Origin: Candidatus Phaeomarinobacter ectocarpi
GTDB lineage: Bacteria > Pseudomonadota > Alphaproteobacteria > CGMCC-115125
Assembly: GCF_000689395.1 (NCBI RefSeq)
Contig: NZ_HG966617.1
Span: forward strand, 1,487,274 to 1,551,273
Length of the DNA stretch: 64,000 nt
Direction of reading: 5' to 3'
The translations under genes and the position numbers were made by a program. Below the pieces are notes generated by a model, which did no database searches, had not been told where the DNA came from, and saw nothing but the letters and a program-made list of their open reading frames with translations. Shown here piece by piece: positions 19,364 through 27,926 of the stretch (positions within the stretch are counted from its first letter, which is position 1; each line of letters begins with the position of its first letter).

Positions 19364-20032
19364 CTAAAAGACAAAGGCGTCAGGTTTCTCAAAGCCCGGC
19401 GCCGGTGCCACAGCGGCGCTGAACTCCACCCGCGCGCTTGCTTCCCCGCCGGTTGCCTCAAATACGTGCGCCTTGCCGGCCAGTCCCCGGCCAATCACAC
19501 ACACGAGCTTCCCGCCATCCTTGAGCTGGCTGCATAGGTCCGCCGGGGCTTCCGGCAGCGCACCATCCACAACAATCGCGTCAAAGGGTGCCTGATCCGG
19601 ACAGCCTTGCTGCAAGGCACCTTCAATGACTGCCACATTGTCTGCGCCGGCTTCGGTGAGGTTTTGGCTCGCATGACCGGCCAGTGTGGCATCGCTCTCG
19701 AGAGCAACCACGGTTTCAGCCAGTTTTGACACCACCGCAGGGCCATACCCCAGTCCTGCGCCCACATAGAGCACCAGAGCACCCGGCTTGATGTCTGCGA
19801 ACTGCAGAAGCCGAGCAAGCACACGAGGCTCCATGATGAAGCGCTGAACGCCGTCATCAGATGTGTGAATGACGAAGTCTTCGTCCTGATAAGCCACAGA
19901 TCGCTTGGCAGCAGGCACGAAAAGCTCGCGTGGCGTGTCCAGCATGGCCTGAAGAACCGATTTATCCGTCACGTCATTGGGACGGATCTGGCTTTCGATC
20001 ATGTTGTAGCGAGCAGAAGCAAAATCGAGCAT
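19364..20032 (-). CDS. pcm: Protein-L-isoaspartate O-methyltransferase family protein
   Basis: SAM-dependent methyltransferase, 222 residues, of the Pcm family that initiates repair of isoaspartyl residues. The start MLDFASARYNMIESQIRPNDV is typical of the alphaproteobacterial group, with motif I as VLYVGAGLGYGPAVV and motif II/III around DAIVVDGALPE. Motif I reads GAGLGYG rather than the usual GSGSGYQ, and the C-terminal half is short, so activity on isoaspartate is likely but not certain. ATG 20032 is preferred to a start 19 codons upstream. Confidence 0.88.
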   Translation of the reverse strand: MLDFASARYNMIESQIRPNDVTDKSVLQAMLDTPRELFVPAAKRSVAYQDEDFVIHTSDDGVQRFIMEPRVLARLLQFADIKPGALVLYVGAGLGYGPAVVSKLAETVVALESDATLAGHASQNLTEAGADNVAVIEGALQQGCPDQAPFDAIVVDGALPEAPADLCSQLKDGGKLVCVIGRGLAGKAHVFEATGGEASARVEFSAAVAPAPGFEKPDAFVF

Positions 20033-20257
20033 GGGTTCGGCCTGACCTGAAAGTGGCAACAATCGGCAAAATGTCGATGGTTGCACCAATAATAGCGTTA
20101 TCGCGCCTTATAGTCAGCGGCTCGGTGGCTGACAATGCGTCCAGGTGCGCTGAGAAGGGACATGCGGTGTTTTCCGCGATTGTTTGGCAGCGCACCATCT
20201 GCTATAGCCCCCTGCCTTGGATGGCTGCTGTCCTTATGGACGCCCCATTCAGGATGA

Positions 20258-20331
20258 GGCCACGTGGCGGAGTGGTTACGTGCCGGACTGCAAATCCGTT
20301 TACCCCGGTTCGATTCCGGGCGTGGCCTCCA
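20258..20331 (+). tRNA. tRNA-Cys (GCA)
   Basis: Cloverleaf with acceptor GGCCACG/CGTGGCC, a D arm, anticodon loop CTGCAAA (GCA), T arm GGTTCGATTCC and encoded CCA at 20329-20331. The discriminator base is T (U73), as expected for tRNA-Cys. Confidence 0.95.
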
Positions 20332-20399
20332 ACTTTCCCACATCAGAAGCAATATCGGCCTCAGTGCCGGTCCCAGTGCCTGACTAGGGCTCTGGCGTC

Positions 20400-20672
20400 C
20401 TAGGCTGTTTCCGTTTCAGACGCCGCTTTGGCTTTCTGGGCGGCCTTGGCTTCCTTGCGGCGGCCATACCAGACCTCCAGCCGCCGCCGCATTCGCCTCA
20501 CACGCCACGAATCCACCGACAGGACCAGCAGGCCCAGCGGGATCATCCAGAACCCGACAATCGGCAGGAAGCCGAGCATGCCCAGGAGCACCAATACGAC
20601 GCCCAGCGCGATGCGCACCGGTTTTGAACCCGGAACGGCATAGGAGCGTCTGCCAAGTTTGATTCGTGCCAT
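20400..20672 (-). CDS. Small inner-membrane protein of unknown function
   Basis: A 90-residue protein with a basic N-terminus (MARIKLGRRSYAV), one long or two closely spaced membrane segments (about 22-58; IALGVVLVLLGMLGFLPIVG then WMIPLGLLVL) and a strongly basic, Lys/Arg/Ala-rich C-terminal tail. It vaguely resembles PGPGW-type small membrane proteins, but the defining motif is not seen. The frame extends 65 codons upstream without support; ATG at 20672 is the sensible start. It lies between tRNA-Cys and tRNA-Asn on the opposite strand. Confidence 0.72.
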   Translation of the reverse strand: MARIKLGRRSYAVPGSKPVRIALGVVLVLLGMLGFLPIVGFWMIPLGLLVLSVDSWRVRRMRRRLEVWYGRRKEAKAAQKAKAASETETA

Positions 20673-20907
20673 GGGCCTCTGTGCAGTCAAATTGCTGTTT
20701 GCGCCGGCCAGTGAGCCCTGTACGGCCCAAGTCCTGACAATGCAGTGCGGATAACCCCACACGTAGGCGGGAATGTGGCTGGTGTTAACCCGAACATGAC
20801 GAGATTTGTTGCATTCTGGCGAAATGGGGCTTTGCAAGGCGTTAAGGGCTTTGCTATAGCCCTGCATCTCGCACGAAGCGGCTGACCAATGGTTGCTTTG
20901 TGAGTGT

Positions 20908-20983
20908 TCCCCGGTAGCTCAGTTGGTAGAGCAAGCGGCTGTTAACCGCTTTGTCGCTGGTTCGAGTCCGGCCCGGGGAGCCA
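20908..20983 (+). tRNA. tRNA-Asn (GTT)
   Basis: Acceptor stem TCCCCGG/CCGGGGA, D arm with AGCTCAGTTGGTAGAGC, anticodon stem GCGGC/ACCGC around loop containing GTT, T arm CTGGTTCGAGTCCGG and encoded CCA at 20981-20983. Confidence 0.96.
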
Positions 20984-20992
20984 TTTTCTTTC

Positions 20993-21016
20993 AGGGGCCA
21001 CCAACACCCCTCTTTC
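20993..21016 (+). terminator. Weak hairpin after tRNA-Asn
   Basis: AGGGG (20993-20997) and CCCCT (21007-21011) form a 5-bp stem with a nine-base loop, followed by CTTTC. It could end the tRNA transcript, but the T-run is short. Confidence 0.35.
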
Positions 21017-21070
21017 GTCGCCGAAAACAGACCACGCTTGCACACCCGTTCGGGGTGGGCCGCCAGGCGA

Positions 21071-21445
21071 TTACAGACCCATGCCCAGAGCTCCAAAGCC
21101 TGCAATTAGTCCAAACCCGTAGATCGCAGGGAGCCGGAAGAAGATGCGATTGGCGAAGATGGCGATGTAAAGCGGCACGAGCGCGCATCCCACGCTGTAA
21201 AGCGTGGCGGCCACCGCCAGTTCTATTGGCCCGCCATACACGGCCAGGTAGGCAAAGGCCGCGGACAGCGCGATCATGCCAAAGCTGGCCGTATGCCAGG
21301 CCATGTAACCCATCCACCGGATCAGTTCCGGCAGATCGGTCATGCCCATCAACGGGCGCACATAAGCCCGCCCACCGGCAATCACATGCACCAGGAATAG
21401 AACCAGCGCCGCACCAGAAGCCGCAAACAGCCATATTGAATTCAT
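21071..21445 (-). CDS. Four-helix integral membrane protein, function unknown
   Basis: A 124-residue hydrophobic protein with four predicted membrane helices (about 3-25, 45-67, 72-92 and 100-122). Helix one carries H20 (FLVHVIAGG) and helix two H51 (YMAWHTASFG), polar residues within membrane that might bind a metal or heme, though this is only suggestive. I do not recognise a characterised family. The ATG at 21445 gives a compact protein; no operon partner is adjacent. Confidence 0.75.
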   Translation of the reverse strand: MNSIWLFAASGAALVLFLVHVIAGGRAYVRPLMGMTDLPELIRWMGYMAWHTASFGMIALSAAFAYLAVYGGPIELAVAATLYSVGCALVPLYIAIFANRIFFRLPAIYGFGLIAGFGALGMGL

Positions 21446-21612
21446 CTTGGGTCCTCTCCCATGGGTGCAGAACTATCTGATCAGGCGAGAAATCTTGCAA
21501 GCCAGCCCACGACCGGTGCTGCAAATAGCGGACAAGAGTGCCTTTGGACGTTTTCAGACTTCATCATTTTGAGGCGGGCTGTTTGGGACATTTGGTGTGA
21601 TAGAGTCCATCC

Positions 21613-22239
21613 ATGCTCGATTTCTCCACATGCCTGAATGCGATGCGTCAGCGCGATGCCGCGTTTGACGGGCTGTTTTTTATCGGTGTGCGGACGACCG
21701 GCATTTACTGTCGGCCGGTCTGCCGGGTGAAAACACCCATGGAAAAGAATGTGACGTTTTATCCAAGTGCCGCGGCAGCGGAGCAGGCCGGGTTTCGACC
21801 CTGTCTGAGGTGTCGGCCTGAAACTGCGCCCTTCAGCCCGGCCTGGAACGGCACACGCACAACGGCGGATCGCGCCATGCGGCTCATTGCGCAAGGCGCG
21901 CTCAACGAGGGATCTGTTGAAGATCTGGCTGAGCGTCTTGGCATTGGTGCACGGCATTTGAGCCGCCTGCTGCAGGAACACATCGGCGCGTCGCCAAAGC
22001 AGATTGCGCAGACACTGCGAACCCACACGGCAAAGCGGCTGCTGGATGAAACGGACATGTCCATGGCGGACATCGCCATCGAAGCAGGCTTTGGCAGTAC
22101 ACGGCGCTTCAATGCGGCATTCAACAAGCTCTATGGGCGCCCGCCCTCGTCGTTCCGGAAAAAGAAGGCTGCGCTGCGACGCGCCGTTACTTCACGACGG
22201 GCATCCGCGCCCGGTTCTACCAGCGCGCCCCCCGCATAA
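21613..22239 (+). CDS. AdaA-like methylphosphotriester-sensing AraC-family regulator
   Basis: A 208-residue protein with an N-terminal Ada zinc domain (about 1-80; four cysteines C33, C37, C64 and C67 in GIYCRPVCRVKTP and RPCLRCRP) and an AraC-type double helix-turn-helix (about 90-180, with IAIEAGFGSTRRFNAAFNKLYG). This is the layout of AdaA, which accepts methyl groups from DNA phosphotriesters and then activates alkylation repair genes. It lacks the Ogt domain of full Ada. No alkA, ogt or alkB is adjacent, so its targets lie elsewhere. The C-terminal tail is basic and Ser/Ala-rich. Confidence 0.88.
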   Translation: MLDFSTCLNAMRQRDAAFDGLFFIGVRTTGIYCRPVCRVKTPMEKNVTFYPSAAAAEQAGFRPCLRCRPETAPFSPAWNGTRTTADRAMRLIAQGALNEGSVEDLAERLGIGARHLSRLLQEHIGASPKQIAQTLRTHTAKRLLDETDMSMADIAIEAGFGSTRRFNAAFNKLYGRPPSSFRKKKAALRRAVTSRRASAPGSTSAPPA

Positions 22240-22284
22240 AACCGCGGGTGTGAATCCGGTGTGAGGTCACATAAGCTGTGACTC

Positions 22285-23304
22285 ATGACACTTATTCTCA
22301 GATTTCTTTCACCTCTCGCAGTGCTCGTGGCTATGTGGCTGCCGTCTGCTGCATCTGCGCAGACATGTCCCATCGATCGACCGGTGGTCTTTGCAGGTCT
22401 CGACTGGGACTCCGCCCGTTTTCACAATGCGGTTGCGGAGCGGCTTCTCTCTGCCGGCTATGGATGCGAAACGGCCAACATTCCAGGTTCCACCATTCCT
22501 CTCACCAACGGTCTCGCCCGCGGCGACATTGATGTGATGATGGAAGTCTGGCGCAACAATCTGGCTGCCGCCTGGGTCAAGGCTGTGGATCGTGGTCAGG
22601 TTGTGGATATCGGCGCCAACTTCCCCGACGCCGTGCAGGGCTGGTACGTGCCTCGCTATGTGGTGGAAGGGCCTGACGCCCCTGCCCCGGATCTAAAGCA
22701 TGTCAGCGACCTGCCCAACTACACGGACCTGTTCAAGGACCGCGAAGAGCCGGGCAAAGGCCGGTTCTACAATTGCATAACCGGTTGGTCCTGCGAGATC
22801 GTCAATACGCGCAAGCTCAAGGCGTATGGACTTGATGATCTGTACACAAACTTTCGCTCCGGTACGAGCGAAGCGCTGTCAGCTGCCGTTGCTGGCGCTG
22901 TCCGGCGCAAACGTCCGATCCTGTTCTACTACTGGGAGCCAACATGGCTGGCCGGGCTGCATGACCTCGTAAGGCTGGAAGAACCCGCCTACGATCAGGA
23001 TGCCTTCAGCGCCTTGCGGGACCCGGACCTGCCCCTGCTGACCGGCGTGGAATATCCCGTTGCGGCGGTTGCGATTGGCGTGAACACCGAGTTTGAAGCA
23101 GCGGCGCCAGATATCATCGACCTGCTGAAAGCGTACAACACCACGTCGCAAATGGTATCCAATGTGCTGGCGCAAATGCGGGAAAACGACCTGTCGGATG
23201 AGGAAGCTGCCGATTGGTTTCTCTCAACCCATCCTGACCACTGGGCCGACTGGGTGTCAGACGATGCACGAGCACGCATTCTTGCGGCTCTGCCCGAACA
23301 GTAA
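22285..23304 (+). CDS. proX: Glycine betaine/proline-type ABC transporter substrate-binding protein
   Basis: Periplasmic binding protein of the ProX/OpuAC family, 339 residues. A signal peptide (LRFLSPLAVLVAMWLPSAASA) is cut near residue 26. The mature part shows the LDWDSARFHNAVAERLL opening, GDIDVMMEVWRNN, and RPILFYYWEPTWL, where aromatic residues would box the quaternary ammonium group. It is first in a proX-proW-proV operon. The substrate may be glycine betaine, choline or proline; sequence alone does not separate them. Confidence 0.9.
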   Translation: MTLILRFLSPLAVLVAMWLPSAASAQTCPIDRPVVFAGLDWDSARFHNAVAERLLSAGYGCETANIPGSTIPLTNGLARGDIDVMMEVWRNNLAAAWVKAVDRGQVVDIGANFPDAVQGWYVPRYVVEGPDAPAPDLKHVSDLPNYTDLFKDREEPGKGRFYNCITGWSCEIVNTRKLKAYGLDDLYTNFRSGTSEALSAAVAGAVRRKRPILFYYWEPTWLAGLHDLVRLEEPAYDQDAFSALRDPDLPLLTGVEYPVAAVAIGVNTEFEAAAPDIIDLLKAYNTTSQMVSNVLAQMRENDLSDEEAADWFLSTHPDHWADWVSDDARARILAALPEQ

Positions 23305-23313
23305 GGCGACATC

Positions 23314-24174
23314 TTGTTTCCCGATTTCGGCAGCCCCCTGCGAGACGCCGCCAACGCGGCGATTGACTGGCTGATCATTACCCATGGCAACAGCTTTGAC
23401 GCTGTGTCCGATGCCTTGCTGGGAGCCTTTCTGTTCGTCGAATTGCCGCTCCGCGCCATGCCTCCCTGGGCTGTGTTGCTGGTGGTCGCAATTCTGGCCT
23501 TTGCGGCGTCCCGCAAAATCCTGCTGACCCTCATATGCACCGGCGGTATGTGGCTGCTGGGCGCGCTTGGGGTCTGGGATGAGGCCATGCAGAGCCTTGC
23601 CATTGTGCTGGTATCGGTTGGCGTGTGCGCCGTCTTTGGCGTGCCGCTTGGCATTGCCATGGCCAAAAGCGCGACGGTCCGCCGAATGCTCTCGCCGGTG
23701 CTGGACCTGATGCAGACCATTCCCAGCTTTGTCTATCTCATTCCCGTCGCCATGTTGCTGGGCCTCGGCAAGGTCCCGGCGATCCTGGCGACCGTGGTCT
23801 ATGCGCTGCCCCCTCTCATTCGCCTGACGGATCTGGGCCTTCGCCTGATCGAGCAGGAGTTGCTGGAGGCAGCAGATGCCTTCGGCGCCACCGCGATGCA
23901 GCGCCTCGTGTCTGTCGAATTGCCCCTTGCGGCCCCCAACATTCTGCAGGGCATCAATCAGACAACGATGATGGCACTGGCAATGGTCGTTATCGCGTCC
24001 ATGGTGGGAGCCCCCGGCCTAGGTCAGACGGTTCTGGAAGGGCTGCAACGCGCCGACGTTGGCAAGGGATTGATCGGCGGATTGTCCATTGTGTTGCTGG
24101 CCATCGTGCTGGATCGCATTACCCAGGCTTTCGGTTCCCGTCGCCTGACGTCGCGCGGAGATGACACGCCATGA
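23314..24174 (+). CDS. proW: ABC transporter permease, glycine betaine/proline type
   Basis: Inner-membrane permease with about six helices, 286 residues, of the ProW family. The EAA loop is visible as LEAADAFGATAMQRLVSVELPLAAPNI near residues 185-210. The start is TTG at 23314, nine bases after the proX stop with AAGGCGAC before it; the first ATG would cut the N-terminal cytoplasmic segment. The stop overlaps proV (ATGA), so the operon is translationally coupled. Confidence 0.9.
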   Translation: MFPDFGSPLRDAANAAIDWLIITHGNSFDAVSDALLGAFLFVELPLRAMPPWAVLLVVAILAFAASRKILLTLICTGGMWLLGALGVWDEAMQSLAIVLVSVGVCAVFGVPLGIAMAKSATVRRMLSPVLDLMQTIPSFVYLIPVAMLLGLGKVPAILATVVYALPPLIRLTDLGLRLIEQELLEAADAFGATAMQRLVSVELPLAAPNILQGINQTTMMALAMVVIASMVGAPGLGQTVLEGLQRADVGKGLIGGLSIVLLAIVLDRITQAFGSRRLTSRGDDTP

Positions 24175-25001
24175 TCTCCATCGATCAGGCATCGCTCCTG
24201 TTTGGCAGCAATCCTGGGGCGGTGCGTCAGGCGGTCGTCGCCGCACGCCAAAGTGCCGGCCGCGACCGCATACGGGATCAATTGGGTGTGACTTTGGCGC
24301 TCGACGACGTGTCACTGGACATCAAGGACGGTGAACTGTTCGTAGTCATGGGCCTGTCGGGCTCCGGCAAGTCCACACTGGTCCGCCTGATCAATGGCCT
24401 TTTGTTGCCGCACGCGGGATCCGTGACTGTGGATGGCGTGACTGTGAGTGCGCTGTCCAAGCCGGACCTGATTGCCTTCCGGCGCGAGCGGATCGCCATG
24501 GTCTTCCAGAGCTTTGCCCTGTTCCCACACCGCACGGTTGGAGAGAACGCGGCGTTTGGTCTTACGGTGGCTGGCATGAACAAGGCTGACCGGGAGGCAC
24601 GCGCCAGCAAATGGCTGGAACGTGTGGGCCTGGGGTCTCACGCCGGGTCCTACCCGCACCAGCTGTCAGGGGGCATGCGCCAAAGGGTCGGTCTGGCCCG
24701 GGCCCTATGTGTCGAGTCGCCTATCATGCTGCTTGATGAGCCGTTTTCTGCACTGGACCCCATCACACGCGTTGACCTGCAGGACCTCCTGCTGGAGCTC
24801 CAGTCGGAACTGGCCCGCACCATCGTGTTTGTGACCCATGACTTCTCGGAAGCTGCCCGTCTGGCGGACCGTATGGCTGTTCTTGAGAACGGGCGCGTTG
24901 CCCAGATCGGGACCCCTGCAGCCATCAGGTCGGCCCCGGCCACGAGCCACGTGGCCCGCTTTATTGAAGCAGCGACGCAAACAGTCCCGTCATCCGTCTG
25001 A
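24171..25001 (+). CDS. proV: ABC transporter ATP-binding protein, glycine betaine/proline type
   Basis: Energises the ProXWV importer. The 276-residue protein has Walker A GLSGSGKST (about 60-68), Q-loop in FQSFALFPH, signature LSGGMRQRVGLARAL, Walker B IMLLDEPFSALD and switch H in FVTHDFSEA. It ends without the CBS domains that sense ionic strength in longer ProV/OpuAA proteins, so osmotic gating by that route is unlikely. A promoter-like element begins four bases after its stop. Confidence 0.92.
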   Translation: MISIDQASLLFGSNPGAVRQAVVAARQSAGRDRIRDQLGVTLALDDVSLDIKDGELFVVMGLSGSGKSTLVRLINGLLLPHAGSVTVDGVTVSALSKPDLIAFRRERIAMVFQSFALFPHRTVGENAAFGLTVAGMNKADREARASKWLERVGLGSHAGSYPHQLSGGMRQRVGLARALCVESPIMLLDEPFSALDPITRVDLQDLLLELQSELARTIVFVTHDFSEAARLADRMAVLENGRVAQIGTPAAIRSAPATSHVARFIEAATQTVPSSV

Positions 25002-25004
25002 AAA

Positions 25005-25032
25005 TGATCCAAATCGGGTCTCGAGCCGTAGA
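25005..25032 (+). promoter_or_regulatory. Candidate ECF11 (RpoE/ChrR-type) promoter for the photolyase operon
   Basis: TGATCC at 25005-25010, a 16-base spacer, then CGTAGA at 25027-25032. This fits the -35 TGATCC and -10 (CG)TAAG/TA-type pattern known for RpoE of Rhodobacter sphaeroides and ECF11 relatives. It lies 73 bases before the photolyase start and directly after proV. A copy with the same spacing lies at 33649-33676 on the minus strand. Confidence 0.65.
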
Positions 25033-25104
25033 AAAACCATACTGAATTTGCGTCAACTGACGCACCATTTGCCCCAATTTCGGGGCTTTGCATTGGGTTT
25101 TCCT

Positions 25105-26556
25105 TTGAGCAACGACCCCGCCATTGTCTGGTTCAGGCAGGATCTGCGTATTGCAGACAACCGGGCCCTGTCGGCTGCCGCAGCATCCGGGCAGCCGGTC
25201 ATCGCACTGTACATTCTCGACGATGAGACGCCGGGCGAGTGGCGCATGGGCGGGGCCAGCCGCTGGTGGCTGCACCACTCTTTGGCGTCGTTGACAGCTG
25301 ACCTTGATGGGCTTGACGCGCAACTGATCCTGCGCACGGGCAACGCGGCAGATGTGCTCAAGGACGTCGTCTCCCAGACCCAAGCCACAGCGGTTCATTG
25401 GAACCGGTTGTACGAGCCCTATGCCATTGCGCGGGACAAGGACGTGAAGGCTGACCTGCAGGCAATGGACATTGAGGTGACCAGTTACAACGCCAGCCTT
25501 TTGTTCGAGCCATGGACGGCAAAAACCAAGACCGGTGGACCCTATCGTGTGTTTTCGCCCTTCTGGCGCAATTGCATGCGAGAGCTGGACGCGCCGGATC
25601 ACCCAAAATCTGCGCCGAAAAAACTGACCTCTCTCAAGGACAGGCCGGCTTCTGACACGTTGGAAGACTGGCACCTACTGCCAACCAAGCCGGACTGGGC
25701 CGGCGGTCTGGAAGAGCAATGGTCGCCTGGCGCGACCGGCGCCGCCGCAAGACTGGACCGCTTTCTGGACAAGGCAGCTGGCGGTTACAAGGAAGGCCGC
25801 GACATGCCCGGTATTGATGGCACGTCCGGCCTGTCTCCCCATTTGCACTTTGGCGAAATCAGTCCCCGCCATGTCTACTGGGCGGCAAGGGCACATGCAG
25901 ACGAGTATCCGGCCCACTCAAAGAGCGTGGACAAGTTCGTTGCTGAACTTGGCTGGCGCGAATTTGCTTACCACCTGCTCTATCACTTCCCGAGCATTCC
26001 AACCGACAACTATCAGGACAAGTTTGACGATTTCCCCTGGCGCGAAGACGCAGACGGCCTCGCCGCCTGGCAACAGGGCATGACGGGATACCCCATGGTG
26101 GACGCCGGCATGCGTCAGCTCTGGCAGACCGGCTGGATGCACAACCGTGTACGGATGATCGTTGCCTCCTTCCTCGCCAAGCATTTGATGGTGCACTGGC
26201 GCGAGGGCGAAAGCTGGTTCTGGGATACCTTGGTGGATGCTGATCTGGCCGCCAATGCCGCCAGCTGGCAGTGGGTGGCAGGCTCCGGAGCGGATGCGGC
26301 ACCCTATTTCCGGATTTTCAATCCGATCACACAGGGAAACAAATTTGATCCGGATGGCGATTATGTTCGCAAATACGTGCCGGAACTTGCAAAACTACCC
26401 AACAAATATTTGTTCTCTCCCTGGACCGCTCCAGACGACGTGCTTGATCAGGCAGGCATTGTTCTGGGAACGGACTACCCACGACCCATTGTAGATCACT
26501 CAGACGCGCGCGAGCGTGCCCTGGGTGGATATAGCGACATCAAGAAGGCCAGCTGA
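25105..26556 (+). CDS. phrB: Deoxyribodipyrimidine photolyase (cryptochrome/photolyase family)
   Basis: FAD-dependent, light-driven repair of UV pyrimidine dimers, 483 residues. The N-terminal antenna domain opens SNDPAIVWFRQDLRIADN; the FAD domain shows LHFGEISPR, WREFAYHLLYHFPSIPTDNY, GMRQLWQTGWMHNRVRMIV and ASWQWVAGSGADAAPYFRIF, the classic CPD photolyase blocks with the tryptophan chain. The frame is open back to 24838, but those codons shadow proV. TTG at 25105 gives the N-terminus of close relatives (SNDPAIVWF); TTG at 25093 is an alternative. It is first gene of a six-gene oxidative/photo-stress operon. Confidence 0.94.
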   Translation: MSNDPAIVWFRQDLRIADNRALSAAAASGQPVIALYILDDETPGEWRMGGASRWWLHHSLASLTADLDGLDAQLILRTGNAADVLKDVVSQTQATAVHWNRLYEPYAIARDKDVKADLQAMDIEVTSYNASLLFEPWTAKTKTGGPYRVFSPFWRNCMRELDAPDHPKSAPKKLTSLKDRPASDTLEDWHLLPTKPDWAGGLEEQWSPGATGAAARLDRFLDKAAGGYKEGRDMPGIDGTSGLSPHLHFGEISPRHVYWAARAHADEYPAHSKSVDKFVAELGWREFAYHLLYHFPSIPTDNYQDKFDDFPWREDADGLAAWQQGMTGYPMVDAGMRQLWQTGWMHNRVRMIVASFLAKHLMVHWREGESWFWDTLVDADLAANAASWQWVAGSGADAAPYFRIFNPITQGNKFDPDGDYVRKYVPELAKLPNKYLFSPWTAPDDVLDQAGIVLGTDYPRPIVDHSDARERALGGYSDIKKAS

Positions 26557-26621
26557 TTGCTTGCCTCATATTCGCGGCGCTCAGGTGCCGGGCGCCTTGC
26601 GTAGAAAGACACTGACTGACC

Positions 26622-27926
26622 ATGAAAATTGCAATTGCCGGAACTGGTATCTCCTCCAACGCAGCAGCCCACGTGCTGTCGCGTCATCACGAGGTGACGA
26701 TTTATGAAAAGCAGGACCGGATCGGTGGTCATTCAAACACGGTGGACGTGGACTATGATGGGGTGACCATCCCGGTCGATACCGGATTCATTGTCTACAA
26801 CGAGCACAATTATCCGCGCATGACGAAGCTGTTTGCCGAGCTTGGTGTGGAGACGCAGGACAGCGACATGAGCTTCGCTGTCTCCACCATGGGTGGCGCA
26901 TTCGAATGGTCCGGCCGCACGGTGCGCAGCGTGTTTGCCCAACGGCGTAATCTGTTCAGCCCGGGCTTCCTTTTCATGCTGCGGGAAATCTTCCGGTTCA
27001 ACCGCCTTGCCCGTGAGGATCTGGAGACAGGCCTCAAGGAAAGCGTGTCGCTTGGTGACTATCTTTCAAGCCACAAGTTTTCGGCACGCTTCAAGCGCGA
27101 TTATCTGTTGCCCATGGGCGCTGCTATCTGGTCCACACCTGCCAGTGAGATGCTGCTGTTCCCGGCACGCAGCTTTCTGGATTTCTTCCGCAACCACCGT
27201 CTTATTGACGAGGACCGTCCCCAATGGCGCACCGTCACGGGTGGCTCTCGCTCCTATGTCAAAAAGCTGACGGCTCCCTATGCCGACCGTATCCAGCTTG
27301 GTGTCGGCATTGCCAAGGTAACCCGGACCGATGGCCGCGTGCAGGTGACGGATACCAACGGCAAGACGGAGGAATACGATCACATCGTGATTGGGGCGCA
27401 TTCGGACGAAGCCCTGGCCATGTTGTCTGATGCGTCTGACGCTGAAAACAGGCTGCTTGGCGCCGTGCGCTACGGGCCCAACAAGGTCTATCTGCACCGT
27501 GACCCCGCGCTGATGCCACGCCGCCGGCGTGCCTGGTCTGCATGGAACTATCTGTCACCGGGCCGCATCGACAAGGGCAGTCACCTGTCGGTGACCTACT
27601 GGATGAACCAGCTTCAGGGCATTGATGAGAAGTATCCGCTGTTTGTGACGCTGAATCCGGTGGCCCCGCCCAAGGCAGAACTGACCTTTGCGGAACTGAA
27701 CTACGATCATCCGATGTTTGATGCGCAGGCGCTGGATGCCCAAAAGGAAATCTCATCTCTGCAGGGCCAGAGAAATACCTGGTTCTGTGGCGCGTGGCTT
27801 GGCTATGGATTCCATGAAGATGGATTGTCCTCCGGCCTGGATGTCGCTCAGATGTTGCTCGACGCCAATGCAGATGACACTGCGGCACCCGCAACCATCG
27901 AACCATTTGTCGAGGCCGCCGAGTGA
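26622..27926 (+). CDS. NAD(P)/FAD-binding oxidoreductase (COG2907)
   Basis: A 434-residue flavoprotein with the N-terminal dinucleotide-binding motif GTGISSNAAAHVLS and the second FAD segment GGHSNTVDVDYDGVTIPVDTGF, as in amine-oxidase-type and desaturase-type enzymes. It belongs to the COG2907 group that is nearly always found with DUF1365 and a cyclopropane-fatty-acyl synthase. In a few bacteria this trio has been linked to furan fatty acid or other modified lipid formation; the reaction here is not shown. It starts 65 bases after photolyase and overlaps the DUF1365 start (GTGA). Confidence 0.9.
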   Translation: MKIAIAGTGISSNAAAHVLSRHHEVTIYEKQDRIGGHSNTVDVDYDGVTIPVDTGFIVYNEHNYPRMTKLFAELGVETQDSDMSFAVSTMGGAFEWSGRTVRSVFAQRRNLFSPGFLFMLREIFRFNRLAREDLETGLKESVSLGDYLSSHKFSARFKRDYLLPMGAAIWSTPASEMLLFPARSFLDFFRNHRLIDEDRPQWRTVTGGSRSYVKKLTAPYADRIQLGVGIAKVTRTDGRVQVTDTNGKTEEYDHIVIGAHSDEALAMLSDASDAENRLLGAVRYGPNKVYLHRDPALMPRRRRAWSAWNYLSPGRIDKGSHLSVTYWMNQLQGIDEKYPLFVTLNPVAPPKAELTFAELNYDHPMFDAQALDAQKEISSLQGQRNTWFCGAWLGYGFHEDGLSSGLDVAQMLLDANADDTAAPATIEPFVEAAE

